From the NCBI GenBank assembly GCA_036785705.1, contig JAWUZG010000332.1, positions 372,001-436,000 on the forward strand: a stretch of 64,000 bases of DNA. The letters are read 5' to 3'. This stretch comes from Acanthornis magna. Its lineage: Eukaryota; Chordata; Aves; Passeriformes; Acanthizidae. The translations under genes were made by a program, and so were the position numbers. Shown piece after piece: positions 21,009 to 34,995 of the stretch; position 1 is the stretch's first letter; every line of letters begins with the position of its first letter. The notes below the pieces were generated by a model that was not told the DNA's origin, did no database searches, and was given only the letters and a program-made list of their open reading frames with translations.

Positions 21009-23996
21009 CAGCTGTTTAAACAAGCACAAGAAATAGGGTGCAAAACAATCAGATTTTTCTCGCTGTAAACAAGGAGGCCCTCATTCATCAAGACGTACTA
21101 CTGTTCCCAAGCACAGCAAAGGCTTCTTTTCCCGGTTTAACTTGAGGGAAAAGGGAGAGAAATTACCTTCTTCCTGCAAATAACATTTCATGGACTTCAG
21201 CAAATCCAGCATCTTTGATGCCTGCTAGAACGTTCAGCATCATTCATCATTTCAGTTTGGGGAAATTTCCAAACAAGATCAGATGTATCAGGAGGCAGCA
21301 AGAAGTTAACACCTCTAAATTTCTACCTACCTTTAACTGAACTTGTTGCCACACTTAATTTTTATGCAAGTTACTCACATTACTAATTTAGAATTTCATC
21401 ACAATATTATATGAGTTGCAACGTTTCTCTTATCAGCTTTGTACAAATACTCTATGTGTTAAAGAAATAATTCCCACATCACTTAAAATAACTCAGTTCA
21501 AGATGACAATAATTCTGCTAGACCATGACAAACCAGATGATTATGAACCAACACCCCCTCCCTTCCTGATCCTAAAGAAAGCACACTTAACTGTTGTTTT
21601 TGGGTGTTTTGTTTTTCTCTTCGAGCTCCTTCAAAGACTCCAACTTCAAAAGCATTTATGGGAATAAAACTCTGCAGCATGTCCCAAAGCACCTCAGACA
21701 GACTATATGACTATGCCCACACACAACAGAAGGATTTCACTTACATTAAAAAAAAAAAGATAGAAATTCCAGTATAAGCATCATATTAATAGAGATTCTT
21801 GGAGATCTAGTAGGTTATGAAAAGAATTTGGATACCAAAGTGTATTCCCCCACTTAGCAAATTGAACTGATTTACACATTCTGCTACTGTTTAATAGATC
21901 AATTGTTTCATGTCTAACTAATCTTAATTACAGCTACATTAAAATTATTTTTTCCCCAACAAAATTACCTAGGGAAGTTTCACTGTGGTAACTGTACCAT
22001 TGAAAACATGCAAGCTCAATAAAATATTGCACTGTCCTACTGCATCCATGCTGTCCCTGCTCTCTCATAATTTTTAATCCAACAAATATAAACTGGATAT
22101 TATTTACAGCTGTTTTCCTACTATTTTTCATATGCCAGGATCACCATACATACTGAAATATTCCCATTCATACAGTGTCCCTCACATATCCATTTTAAAC
22201 CAACAAATATGTGCCTCAATGCATGAGGTGAATGATTCTCGTAATCAAGAACAATGAACAGGCAGAAGGCCAAGTGCCTGTTCAATACACCATTTGCGAA
22301 TCCTATTCCCGGTTGTGAGCAAAGCTAGCTAGGAATGTTCTGGTAGAAAATTAGATGAAACTTAAATACCTTGGAACTTGAGGACTCAAATACCTTTGAC
22401 TGGGGATTAAGAAGGAAGAAAAAAAAATGCACTGTCTTTCACTCCTCATGTTTTCAATGAACTTCTTTTATTTGATACTCAGAGAGAATTGCAGGCTGAG
22501 AGATATTTTATCTTGAAAAGATGGACATCTTATTTGATTTATAGACTATGAAACAAAACAGAAAGAGTAAAAGAATCACTCCTCTTCCCCATCCCAAAAT
22601 CTTGGGGCTTCCAAATACTAAATCAATGAAACCAAAAACCCAGATTGTTATTACTCAGAATGTTTTTATTTTTAATTCTAGTCTTAATTCCATTACTATT
22701 TTTTAGTTAATTCTGAACCGGATACGTTCTCTGTGCCAATTCATATATCCTGCCTTCCCTACCTACCTCATGCTGGAGACAATGAGATAAAATTTCAGTT
22801 AACATTAAACAAAAGTGCTTTCTATGCTGTAATAATAATTCTTAATCACAACAAAACCCCACTTGTATTTGTGTGGTGGAAAAGCACTGATACTTGGAGT
22901 AGTACTTCTGAAAAGGACCATTATGGCACATTCAGGCAATAAAAAGTGGAGAAGTACCACCTTCCCCTTAGACCAGTCTCAAAACAGATTTCACATCCTC
23001 TAGACTTCTGAATTATTTAGCGATTATAATTAGCTTGGTAGCCCTGAAGCTGGTAAATTGATTTATCAATTGCCACAACATTCCTCCTACTAAGAGCATA
23101 AGACATATAATAAGAGCATTGAAAACACATGTCTTCAAATATCCATCTTCCCTCTTTAGAGAGGGAATTCAGTTCATCTTTGCAGGTTACCCTGGAATGC
23201 ATCCAGAGGTCAGCTGTCAGAGGTATAAACTTCCTCAGAGTACCAAACTGACAACAAAAAACTATGTACCAGTTTCTTTTGCAGATCATTTATAGCACAA
23301 CTTGTCCCTGATGCCTTATCAACAATGTTGTCAGAAATAAATTTTTTAAGAAATTTTTTAAATTATTTAAGCTATTGCTTTATCTGTCATCACATTCTAA
23401 AAATAGAGGGTTTGGGAAAAGCTACTACTAAATATTGAGGACTGAGTGAAATATCAGTTAATACACTTGCTGTTTCCTCCAGAGACTGCCAGTGATTGAC
23501 CAGACTGATCCTATGCTGGTCCAAGGGAAGAGCTGACACTCTTCGTCCTTTATGCATAACCAATTAATTACTAGAGCCTGAAATCAGTATCTGTAGCCTC
23601 TATTAATTTAGGTCAAAAATAAAACCTTAACTTGGGCATGCCAAGTTCCTTCAGTTATCTCTATCTTTCTTCAGAGAAAAAACAAAAAGTCATCCAACAC
23701 TTTCAAGGTAAGAGTAACTTCACTCATCATTAGTTTTCAGTTTGCACAGTCAGTCAGGCAATGTTTTATCATCCAGTAACACCCTCCCCCTGGGAAGCAG
23801 CACATGCACCAGATGTGTTCTGGTGTGGGACTGTGCTCATAAATAGCTTGAGCATCATGGACTATGTGTGGAGACAGAGAGATGTGATTAGAGGAGATGG
23901 GGCAGGAGTACATCCTGCTCCAGGCAATTCTTCCCTAATCTGGCAGAGCATTATTAGCTGCATTTGGAAACCCCCAGAGACCAAATGCAACCACTA

Positions 23997-24133
23997 ACAG
24001 AAGCTCCCTGGGCACCGGCTGGGCATGGCAGACCTCTTGGATTCACCTACACAGACCTGTTCAAGGTTACTGGGGTTTTGACCTTGTCTGTCAGTGTGAG
24101 CTCCTGAAGCGCCCTAATCCAGGGAGCTTCTGT
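23997..24133. repeat. 137-bp fold-back sequence with 15-bp terminal inverted repeats
   Basis: ACAGAAGCTCCCTGG at 23,997-24,011 is the exact reverse complement of CCAGGGAGCTTCTGT at 24,119-24,133. Inside, ACAGAC...AAGGT on the left arm partly pairs with ACCTTGTCTGT on the right arm, so the region could fold into an imperfect hairpin. No adjacent target-site duplication is obvious. It may be an old MITE-like element or a chance hairpin. Confidence 0.55.
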
Positions 24134-26100
24134 CAACCCAAGTGGGACACAACTGCAGCAGTAGGAACCAATATAGGCTTAGATATTTATCTGCAAACGT
24201 TGAAACACATTTTTACCTTGCTGTCACTGTAGTCCTACCCCATTCCTCAAAAGCTGGTAATAAAATGTAGATCACCGAGTCGTAGGTCTGTTCCAGGGAC
24301 AAACACTGGAATTAACATTTACACATGGTGGACTAGTGGAAATCCTATTTTAAGTTTACATGCCTGTTAGTTTGAACTTACATAGAAACAGTAGACTGAA
24401 AGGATGAAAAACTCATTGAAAACTCAACTATCATTTCCTTACCACCTGCAAACATATAAATAGAAAAAGTCACGTGTTTGCCTTCAATAATCTTCCCATC
24501 TTCAACACAATCTCAAAGCCAATCATAAGGTGTATTATAGGTTAATCACCCTTTAATTCTTTCTCCAGGGAGCACAGATCCTTGATCAAATACCAAGCTG
24601 TAACCTTTCCAAAGGTGAACCTAAATTCATAAAGCAGGCAATTAAAAAAACAAGGTTTTTAAAGAAGCCAGGCAGAAGAGGAACTCCAGTCCGTCACTCT
24701 ACACAAATAACATCCTCTCCGAGCTGCCACAGAAATCAGTATAATCCAGCTCGAAGCTTATTCTCTAAGTTGCTGACTACTGACAAACTTTTCATTGCCT
24801 GCTTTTAGACAAATGAAAAATCACACATATTCAAGTCTTCTGTTACTCAGGCCCAAAACAGATGTTGCCCTAATGATCTAAAATAGATTCTCCCTAATGC
24901 AAACACAGAACCAAGCATAGGCTTAGCTTTGAGACTGCTTTATAATAAATTTCCTGAGTTGCTCTGTCTGCACACATGTGCCAAAACTCTTCAACCAGAA
25001 CCTGCAGCATCTCTGCTTTCTTCTACCAAGAACGTCCAGGGAAGAGTCCAGCTATTTGCTCAATCATGTCACATCATGTTGACATTTATGAAGACCTGGT
25101 ATCTTTTTAACTAACACCATTAAGGGAAACAACAAACAATATTTCCTAAGGTTTCCTTAGGTTCTTTTTCCTAACCAGGGAGGAAAAAGAAAACCCCAGA
25201 AGTATCTTGAGCTTTCATCAAACTTATTACAAAATTAATAGACCTACAGTTAATTAAAAAGAGTGTAATCATTTTCACCTACATTGTTTTGGACATGAAA
25301 AAGGTGCTGATAGCTTTCAGCAATTAGAAATGTTTTTCACTGTCCACATCTTTTTCCAGTGCTGCCCAAATGACACAAGATTTCAGGTTTCATTTCCCCC
25401 CGAACCACCCCACTTCAAGTGACATGTTTCATGACTTCTTTTTGTTGGCTGTCTGCAATAATTATGATTAAGATAAACCACGCAAGGGAGATGACCCTCT
25501 AGTCCTTTGCAGATAAGATGCAAAATATGTCCTCTCATCTGACAAACAGCAACAAATTGAACCTTCTACCAATCTGCTAATCAAGTTGTTATTTTTGACA
25601 AATTCTAAAAGAAAACAGGAATAAGATTTAATCTGCAAGGAGTCTGCATATCAGAGAACCACTATGGTTGAAAATAGCTCCAAGTCAAGTCCACTCTTTG
25701 CCCAAAATGATGAAAAAGCCTCAGCCTGCCTTCAGCACCTTCCAATAAACACAGACAACTGACCAATGGTGTGACTGTAACAGCCCACACAGCGGAGCAC
25801 CAGAGGGAGGGCACTGCTGGGGTCAAGATACTTCAGATGGTAAAACTCCTTTAAGCAAGTTCTCCAAATGGCCCCAATGGCCCCATCTCTGAATGACACA
25901 GAGAAAGAAAAAGTAGCATCGACAATTATATAAAAATGGAAAAGAAATGCAGTATGTTAACCTCAGCACATACTTTCAAGTGAACTTAGAACTTGAGCCC
26001 AGAAAGTTGCCCAGAGTCACATAGAGCACATAAGGTAAAAGTTCTTTAAGTCCTATAAAAAGCCTTGCCGCAAGCCTAACCTCCTTTCCATCAGTCTCCC

Positions 26101-26118
26101 TTTTTTTTTTTTTTTTTT
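26101..26118. repeat. Poly-T tract, 18 bp
   Basis: An uninterrupted T run follows CAGTCTCCC. It is a mononucleotide microsatellite or the reverse-strand tail of an unrecognised retroposon. Confidence 0.9.
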
Positions 26119-29100
26119 CCTTCCTGTAGTCACTGAGACATGATCTGAACTTCAATTCAAACTTAAAAATACTTAAGGCAAGAAAATTATAGAGCTTGCA
26201 GTTCAGGCTGCATTCAGATGGCTATACTTGATTTAAAGTCCTATTTGTCACACTGGCCAAAACTGAGGGAGGGGAAGCAGAAAAAGAAGGCACAATCATC
26301 ATATACAGTTTCCTAGAGCCACCTAAAAAAAGGTAAAGATATAGGAGCTAAACACAGAACGCAAAATATGGCACCTGAGATTTTCTTTGCTGTGCAAAAT
26401 TAGAATCAACATCTGCAACAAAGACTCCCACAAAGTTTCTCAGTTGCTTCTAACATGTGAACAGCTGTGCAACCTGAACCCACAGCAATACAGGAGAACT
26501 GCAACAGGGTAATATGATTTACAGAATTCTGCAGGAACTGCTTGCAAAGAACAGTACAGAAGAATTTTGCATTGCAAAGGCTGTTAAAAAGCTGATAAAT
26601 GGGTATTAACTGCCAGAAAACAACCAGCAATTTCACAAGACAGAAATGATATCACAATGGTGGTAAGTCAATGGGTTCACAAGACAAAACCAAACAATCT
26701 CACTTGATGGTTATGCTAGCTCGTGTTAATCACTTCCATGGAAGTGATGAGTCCAAAGAGCAACCACACATCCTGGAAAATGCCAACAGTATTATGAAAT
26801 TAGATTTTAGGGAAAATAGAAGATGCAACTTGACAGTCTGTAGGAATAGCTGAAGCATTTAGGAACGATCAAAAAAGCAAAGGCAAATTCTTCCAGAAGT
26901 TCAGCTGTAGGAATATCATCTGTATAGATAATTCATGAAGTAAATCACCTTAGTGAATTGTTTATTTCCTACCAGCTGCAGCTAGAACAATTTTCTACAT
27001 CTAAGAGAGAACCGTCTCTGAGGATAAAAACCAGAATATGTCAGAGAAAATTAAATACATCTATTTAAAAAGACCTATTACAAGTCCTTTTCTTTACAGC
27101 ATCTCTGAAAGATCAGACAGCAGTTTTTATTAAAATCACCATTTCCCCAATAATTATTTAAAAAATCCTGTACCTTCATTTTATTTTTGTCACCTAAAGT
27201 GTCCAGACCCTTAGAAAGTATTTTGTAAGATCTAATAGATTACATAAATGAACCATAATGGTTCTCATTAACTGGTCATTACAGCCACATTCCATCACTT
27301 GCCAGATTACATGGCACTTCCCCTTCCCCCACCTAAAAGGCAGACACACCTTCCTGAGAGCTGCCACGCTCAAGTGCTATCACCAAGAACCAGAAAATAT
27401 TTTTAAAAACCTACACATCCATTTACAAAGAAAATGCTGATATATAAATATATTAAGTTATGATTTAAGCAGAAATATATCAAGTCACATTAACTGGAAA
27501 AAAGATAGCTCCATCATATTTTTTTTCATAGCAGCTTAAGTTTAAAGGTGTTTCAAACTAGAAGCAAGAAGAGTTTTGTATGAGCTGTGTTTCCAGCTCC
27601 CTCAGCAGGCACACTGACCAGCCCAGCAGTTCTGCTCTCTGACCTCTCACAGACCAGCCCAAAGCCCAGTTACCTTTTTAATCCCGAGCCACTTTTGTGG
27701 CCACAGAAGACTCATGTTTCCAATGGGTAGGGAAGTTATATTCACCTCTTCCCATGAGAGGATGAGTAGAGCAAAAAGGGTACTGGTTTCTGTCACTCAC
27801 AGCTTTGGATTTCTTTAAAAGCTGAAGGGCTGAGTGCCATTCCTGCTCTCCCCAGGCCAGGAAGGTTTGCAGGTGCATTGTTTCTACTCAGGCCTTGACT
27901 CTTTTCTTTCCTGCAGTGTTAGCAGTTTCACTTACAGGTGACTGGCACTGAGCTAAAATGAAAGCTTGCATCTGAGAGCAGCAACCTGCACTACAGAAAA
28001 ACCATTCTGCCTTCAGCTCGCCAGTGCTACACCAGCCTTCAGACATGAAACCACCAATCAGTCCACAACCACAGAAACCTCTCTTTTGTAAGAAAAGCAA
28101 GTGCCATAGCTTCTCTCCAACAAGTCAAAGCACTGTGAACTACAGAGGTTAACTGCTTTCAAACAGGTCTCAGAACTGAAATTTTAATTTTCAGTTCATG
28201 GACAGTTGCCTGAAATCTGGTTAGTTCATTGCCCTTCCTTTGATCCATACTATACTTTTCCTTTAGCTCGGATTTAGTGTAATTCTTTGCATGACTGTGG
28301 GGGAAGCGTAAAATGCCATTCCAATGCTGGGCATGGATGCATTTGAACTACAAACACAGAGGGGCTCTGTAGCTTCCCAGTCTAAAAGGTGTAACACTAT
28401 TTCCTTCTCAGAGATCTGTGTGAAGACTGTTGCAGTTATGTTTTGCAAGACATTCCAGTCCCAGAATAATAGAGGTAGTACTAATCCACACACTAAAACG
28501 TACATTTTTCTCTGTGCTTCTTCAGTAACAAGGCGGAATTCTGTTTCTGTCATTCAGAGACATGAACTGACAGAATCAAGTAAAGAAGTCATCTATACGT
28601 TCTCATTAAAGCATTCTTATATGGAGTATCTTTTTAAAAGAGACAGAAACATTTCATAAGGAAGAAAAAGAAACTATTTAGTAAAGAACAGCTCAGAAGA
28701 ACTCAGTTAAGAACTGTTTTGGCTTTAAATTGCTCAGTATAGCACAAACTGCCTGCCGTAGCACACAAAGCAAAGCATGACCACTTCTCAATCATTTATT
28801 TTGCTCATTTCCTATGAGGAAAAAACCAGATCCATACAGAGTGATTGAAGAGGTCTTCTAGAAAAACAAGTTTCTTGAACAGGTTTATTTGGACTCGCCT
28901 GTTGAGCCCTCCTTTAGAACACAGTTTATGCTAGAAGCAGAATTCTGTTGAGGAAAAAGAACAAGATTAAGAATGTCAAGCTTCACTGACACTTTAATGA
29001 AAAATTACCTACTCAGGCTTGTTAGATCTTTTTCCCTTCAATTGAGCTGTTCATTGGGATAATTCATTGCATTGCTTCCAAAAAAGCTTTTAGTCAGCAG

Positions 29101-30319
29101 CACTTCTATCTGCCTTAGGGTAAGAAAAAGCCTCCTGCCTCCATCTCCCATGAAGCTTTAAAAGGTCTGATTTCTCTTCATGTGGAGAGCTGCCATTTAA
29201 CTTTCACTGAAGGCCAGATTAGGGTTAGATCTGAATCTGTGGCTAGTCAAGGAAAAAAAAAAAACCCAAAAAACCCCAACACAGGAATGAATGATGTCAG
29301 CCTGAGGGAAATGCTAAACAATAAAAATACTGCATCATGCAGTTTTCTTTCCTTCTTCCCACTGCACCAGCCTCCCTGATTCATAGTTCACTACAATTCA
29401 GATCTTTGTTCTTGCATCAATTCTTTTCATACTCTCATTCTAAGGGTTATCTGTAGGTTTAGAAGAAAGTGACCAAGTTTATCACTTGTGTTGCTCTGAT
29501 GCTGAGAGCCAAGCCTAAGGTGCATTGTCATAATGGCTCATTCAACAAAACCACTCCCCTCTCCCTCTTCATAGAGGTGACCTTAGTGTGACTTGGAAAC
29601 AAACAGCTCCAGGAGCTGATCGACTGAAAACCAATCACCACAGAGAAAAAAAACCAAAGTCGGCCTAGATCAGTTAAGCCAGCTGACCTTAGGGTCAGAT
29701 GCATGGCAGGCAAAGTGGACCTGCAACCACACAAAATTACAACTGGCTTAAACCACTGCAGGTTCATCCTGTCAGATTCCCTTTTCATGCCTAGATCAAC
29801 TACAGATTAATGGTGCAAGCGACCAGATGATTAGATGCTGATTTCATTCCAAAACTGCATCCCCATTTTATCTCAAAATTGAGTCAGGCTCATGCTCACA
29901 CCCTTCAGCCTCTGAAATTCTTCAAGTGAAATACTGAGATGAGAACAAGGATGATGATATTTTGCTGCATGATTTACATCCACACAGGACTGCCTATCCT
30001 TAATCTGAGCTCTGAATTAGCTCACTTTCCTGCAGCCACATAAATTGCATTCCCTGTACTGAATTGAATGGAGTTACTGTTCTGTCGTTCCCAGTCACAG
30101 GTTTTCTCTGCCCAATTCCCCTGATGTATTTGAGTGCTCTGCTGAAATACCAACATGAAGCAAATATGTATTTTACAGAGCTGTATCTAAGAGAGATTTT
30201 GGGGGTCTGTCCACCCTCCTCATCCCCCAACAAGATTGGGAAAAAAGATTATCCATGGATATGAAGTTTTAGAGTCAGGGAAGTCTTATCCCATCATAGC
30301 TAAGATTTCAATCCTAGTG

Positions 30320-30321
<2 letters not shown>

Positions 30322-30358
<37 letters not shown>
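30322..30358. repeat. (AT)n dinucleotide microsatellite
   Basis: A 37-bp pure alternating AT run lies between CTAGTGTA and AAATAATTTC. It is likely polymorphic in length. Confidence 0.95.
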
Positions 30359-30363
<5 letters not shown>

Positions 30364-33300
30364 TTTCAGTAATACATAGAAGCCAGCAAAGTCTGTTTTA
30401 TTGTAAAAGAACATAGGCAGGTAACTACTTGCATATACAGTGTTAAAATGCCTGTTTAGTCTTGTTTCTCATAAAAACTGGACACCAAAAGCTTTTTTCT
30501 TTTCTCGTCTTCATCCAGAACATTATTACATTTTCCAAAGTATATTCTAAGTATGAGACCTTTACTATTTTAGGTCCTGCTGATTAAAGTTGAAAGGTGA
30601 ATAATCACGAAACCCTAGAACTGGAATGGGCCACATCCTTCTCAGCCGCCCTCCCACGGAACAATTTCTGTTTGCCAGAGCTTTTAAAGGAACTTGCTCG
30701 GTTTTCAAACTTAGTGAACATTGGGGTCATGCTACATAAGGCAAAACAAAGTTCAGACTCCTTTGGTGAGCCCACTCAAGCCCTGAGAACTTCCAGGAGG
30801 GAGCTTGTTTGGGTGCTGAGGCAGGAGCAGGGACAGCATCCCTGCTGCAGCTCTGCTTGCCTGTGCTCAGGCAGCAGCACTGCTCCGGCTGCCGCACCGC
30901 CGCTGCCTCCCCTCCTGCCAGCTAATTGCTGCATTAAGTCCTGGGGATTAACGAGTTGTGAGGAAATATTGAGGGATGCAAGTCTTAAAAGCTAAAGAAG
31001 TGAAAACGAAAAAAATTCTCTTTTCATCTGCTGCCATCCCCTCTCTCTTGCCCTTAACCCACAGGCTCCCAGCTGCAGTTGGGAACGGCTGGGAATTGCT
31101 TCTTTGAGACAGCCCAAGATTGCCACCTGCAGGGCTGGGGAGCCAGGACCATGGCACTCGGCAGCACGGAACTGAAGAAAAATAAGCACGAAACAGGTTG
31201 TATTTTCCACAGAAATTCACTCCATTTTCTCTTTTTTTCCTTCTCAATACTCTGACTTAGAACATTAATCTACTGTTCTCAAGTGGAGGAAAAGTTAAGG
31301 GCTCTACTGTGGCACAGAGAGATTAAGTAGACATGATAAAATTCTTCTACATATTCATCCTCCAGTTCTTATCATTTTCTTATAGCTCCTGGAGACTGCG
31401 ATATGCTCTTACCTTTTAATTTTTTTTATAGTTTTACTTCCCCTGTTCATATTTTGGTAATAAAGCAGAAGCTGAGAACATATCCACCAGGACTCTCATA
31501 CACAGCAGACAAGATAATAATAAAATTGACTTGGTCCACATTGACTTTCAGAAGGAAAAGAGGTTTTTATTACTAGTTTTATCTTGGACCGACACTGAAA
31601 TGATTTTTACAGAAACTATCAGCGTGCCTGCTTCTGCAGACAAAAGCCTATATACCAGTGCACCCACAGGGAATACCAATTTCACATAATATTATCGAGA
31701 AGAGGGGAAAGACTGTAGAAATTTGCTTCATATATGCTATGTTTACTTTGAGTGGACATAAGTTTAGAAAAATCCTTTTATCATTCTACTTTTCTCTGTA
31801 AGACACCATAGAAAAATTGGGCAAAGCGATGACCAATATGTGAGTTGGTAAGGAGGCATGTGAGAGTCAAAATGGTCAATTCTGCACACCTCATACACAA
31901 GGAACAGTTAAATGCTGAACACTTTTCTGCTTCAGGGACAAAGCAAGCTGGAGGAAAAGCCCTTCACAGCAGCCAATCTAATCCTTAAGACAAGAGTTAC
32001 ATTAAGTCATGGCTCAGAGCATATACTGAAGCTCAAGAAAAACAAATGCTGCAGGGATACCGATACCCTCTACAAACCAAGCACCACAAATGTAAGATTT
32101 TCAAAACTAAAATAACTACATTTAACAGGATCCAGCCCTATAAGTGTAAGCAAGTACACTGCTAATGCATCAAGCAATTTCAAACTCAGCCTGAAGCAAA
32201 ACCAAACTAACAACTGGTGCTTCCGGATTTACAATGGTACAGTAACTTTCCGGAGGACTGTATTTCTGTATTTCTACTTTTTATGAAGAAAGGTCAATCA
32301 ACCCACAAAACTTACTCCTAGGTACCTCATTAAAAATCCACAAGCTTGGCAAGTAGCTGAAAGCATATTCATAAGGGACTATGCACTGTACATAGAAAGC
32401 ACACCTTCTGAAGTAAAGAAATATGGGACAAAGACATTTAACTGGGTATATTTTCTGTTTCCTTTTTCACTGTTGTTTTAACTTCTAACCAACTATTTGA
32501 TATTTTGGACTGAAATCATCCTGCTGGTTTCGTCAATGATAAATCAAGTACCAGAAACCAGTGACCCATGAATAACATGGTCAACAGGAAGATAACAGGA
32601 TTTTAAGGAAACAGAGGAAATTCAAGCATATTTCAGTATAATGCTCAAACCAGTTTAGATTAAGCCACTTTAAGGAGGGATAGAGAAATGCAATTCTAGG
32701 TTTGGAGAGGAGGCAAAATGGCACTGGTTTCATTTGGTGAACTAAGAATTGGGGCATTTTTTCTCGATACACTGACCTACCTGTTAGTGGCTTGTGAAAA
32801 AGGGGTGAAAAGCTCAGTGAAGACTCCATGACTCCCATCCTACATTATCTTATTCTGATAGCTTGCTCATTTTCAAACGGAGAAATAAACACTAACGCCA
32901 ACATGACAAAGGCAGGCCTTGCTGAACACACAAAGCTAAAGCTGAAATAAATGGTGCTGCTGAGCCCTTTTCAGGCTTTATGGTTTAGCTAGGAATAAAA
33001 GCAGGCAAGATTTATCTTCGAAAGCAATGGGGAAAGGACTCTTAGCAGCAGCAGCAGCCGCCTTTCTTAAAGCAAAAAAAACCCAACCCATGAACCGAGC
33101 AGTGTCAAGAGACATCACCAATGTGAAACCAGATTGCAAGAAGTCACCTGAAGTGAGCTCCATGTTACCATAAGCTATTGCTGTTTATTCTGTCTGAAGA
33201 CTAACTTATTCCTGTCCTTGCCCAGCCACCAGCTACAGTCTGAAGCAGAAAAGATTACCAGTAATCAAAGGCACCAAGCAGAAATAAGCTGAAAAGAGAA

Positions 33301-34880
33301 GCATCAAGTGATTGCTACTAGGAATTGCAAACAGATTCAGAACAAATTAATAGGAGACAAGTCTGATCAGAGCCAGGCACGCAAATAATGAAGTCACAGT
33401 GGGCAGAAAACCCATCCCACAGACACAACAGGAGATGGACCAAACAAGTGACAGCACAGAGCCCTGAAACTAGAAAAGCCATGATACTTTCTTTCATCTC
33501 TCAAAAAATACTTTTTTTTTTCCCCCAAAAGCAAGGTGACATTATGCTCAGAGGGACTGAGAAAATTTTAAAAGACAAGAAATGTTTTGTGGGGATTTTT
33601 TGACTGAAAAGGAAAAATAATAAGAGACCTGAACTGCAATCCTTTTGCCTTACGGTCCTCCTTCTAAATGCTGCAAGTTGTCAATGGAAAGCAAATTCTT
33701 ATGAGAGGAGAAGCAAACATTAGTAGTTTGTTTTCTAGTAAAGAGAGCAAAACATTCAAATATTCTTAAACATGTGGATTGAGATACCTCTGCTTATTCC
33801 CAAGCATTACCTGGGACCAGGTTTTCCTTGCACTTATGAATAAACGATTCCAAGCTGAAACAGAGCACATTGTCCGGATTGCTTGTGAATACCTAACAGA
33901 CAGGCCCAGAACATGGGGTGTGTGCTAGCTGTAGGCTGCCAGCACAGCCTCCCCTAGCAGCTATCATGCAGTCCTACTTCACCCAGAAAGGAGGGCTAAT
34001 AGCTCTAGTCAACCAGCATAATATGTGATTCATGTTTAACCATTACAGCAACTTAAACAATTCTTTAGTTTCCTGGTGCTCATAAGAAAAATGTCTCAAT
34101 AAAATATCCAGGAATGATGGAAGCACAAGCAGAGACACAGACTTGGCAATAGTTAATAACACTTTAACAAAAGCATTACCGTCCTTTCACCCTAGGTAGT
34201 TCCCAAGTATTTTTGGTAGAACTGTCTTACATAATAACACATAAGCAATAAATTAATTTCTTCTACTTTTCTCCTTTTACCAGGAAGGAAGCAAAAAATC
34301 ACACACACAGAGCTCTATTTCAAGTTTTCTTTTAGAATAACAGGGACCTTTGCTCTTTTCTCAAGAGCCATAGCTGGAAATAATGGGCAGGGATCAGGGG
34401 TCACAGCAGTTAGTTACAGCTGGTAAAGCAGTTCCATGAATGTCAAATCTGTGCAAGGCCTGTGCTCCGTACTCACAAAGGGTGCATAACAGATTTATGA
34501 AGTTTGCAGTCCCAAGAGAAGAGCTCACCTGCCTGTGCTTGACAATTGCTTTCATTTTCCTCAGCACTGGCTTTCTTGGCCTCTCTGTTCCTATTACCAT
34601 CTGCTCCCTACATCTCAGACTGCAGAACACAGGGGAAAAAAAAAACCAAAGCAAGAAATCAAATGACCATTACTTACAGGTAGCCAGCTGCCTCCTCCAC
34701 ATCCAAGCCTTCTGACCACCACCATTTTTCATCACAGGTATTGATATTCCTGCTCAGCTCAAGTTAATAGTATTTCCATCAAAGAGCTTCACACCTGCCT
34801 CCCAAGAGGTCCCAGAAGAGAGACTAAGAAAATACTGCGTAACATCATAAAACCATCTCCAGACACATTCTGAGGGTCTG
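30359..34880. other. Intergenic DNA with GC-richer patches, no gene seen
   Basis: The stretch 30,640-30,950 is GC-richer and contains a 132-codon open frame at 30,597-30,995 that ends in a low-complexity Ser/Ala/Pro stretch. I see no domain or splice context and do not call it a gene. A second GC-richer patch lies at 31,030-31,170. A short (AGC)n run is at about 33,044-33,059. Confidence 0.5.
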
Positions 34881-34995
34881 ATGTGCTTATTGTACTGAGG
34901 CACCCAACACTGCACACAGGATGGGCTCACATCAGTGCAGTGCAGAGTGGGACAATCTTCACGTTAGAACTACAGCACATCATGTCTGCTTCCAG
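34881..34995 (+). mobile_element. Degenerate CR1-type LINE fragment
   Basis: The sequence from TGTACTGAGGCACCC through ACTGCACACAGG to GTGCAGAGTGGGACAATC follows, with substitutions, the stretch of chicken-type CR1 elements that runs from CTGAGGCRCCCAGAACTG through CACACAGTACTC to GCAGAGYRGAGCGGGACAATC. Only about 110 bp are recognisable, so it is an old truncated copy without coding capacity. CR1 is the dominant LINE of birds and other sauropsids, which supports the host assignment. The match is from memory of the consensus; the ends are approximate. Confidence 0.6.

Larger units (their letters stand above)
21009..30321. other. Intergenic DNA, no gene seen
   Basis: About 9 kb of AT-rich sequence without a supportable gene. 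Notable items are a 15-bp perfect inverted repeat bounding 23,997-24,133, an 18-bp poly-T run at 26,101-26,118 and a short A/C tract near 29,250-29,280. Open frames are all under about 112 codons and look random. Confidence 0.5.

Noticed and set aside
20779..21091. Phe/Trp/Gly-rich membrane-like proteins on the minus strand
   Set aside because: These are translations of the A/C-rich low-complexity tract, not real proteins.
30597..30995. 132-codon open frame as a gene
   Set aside because: Low-complexity Ser/Ala/Pro end and no family resemblance; it is explained by a GC-richer patch.
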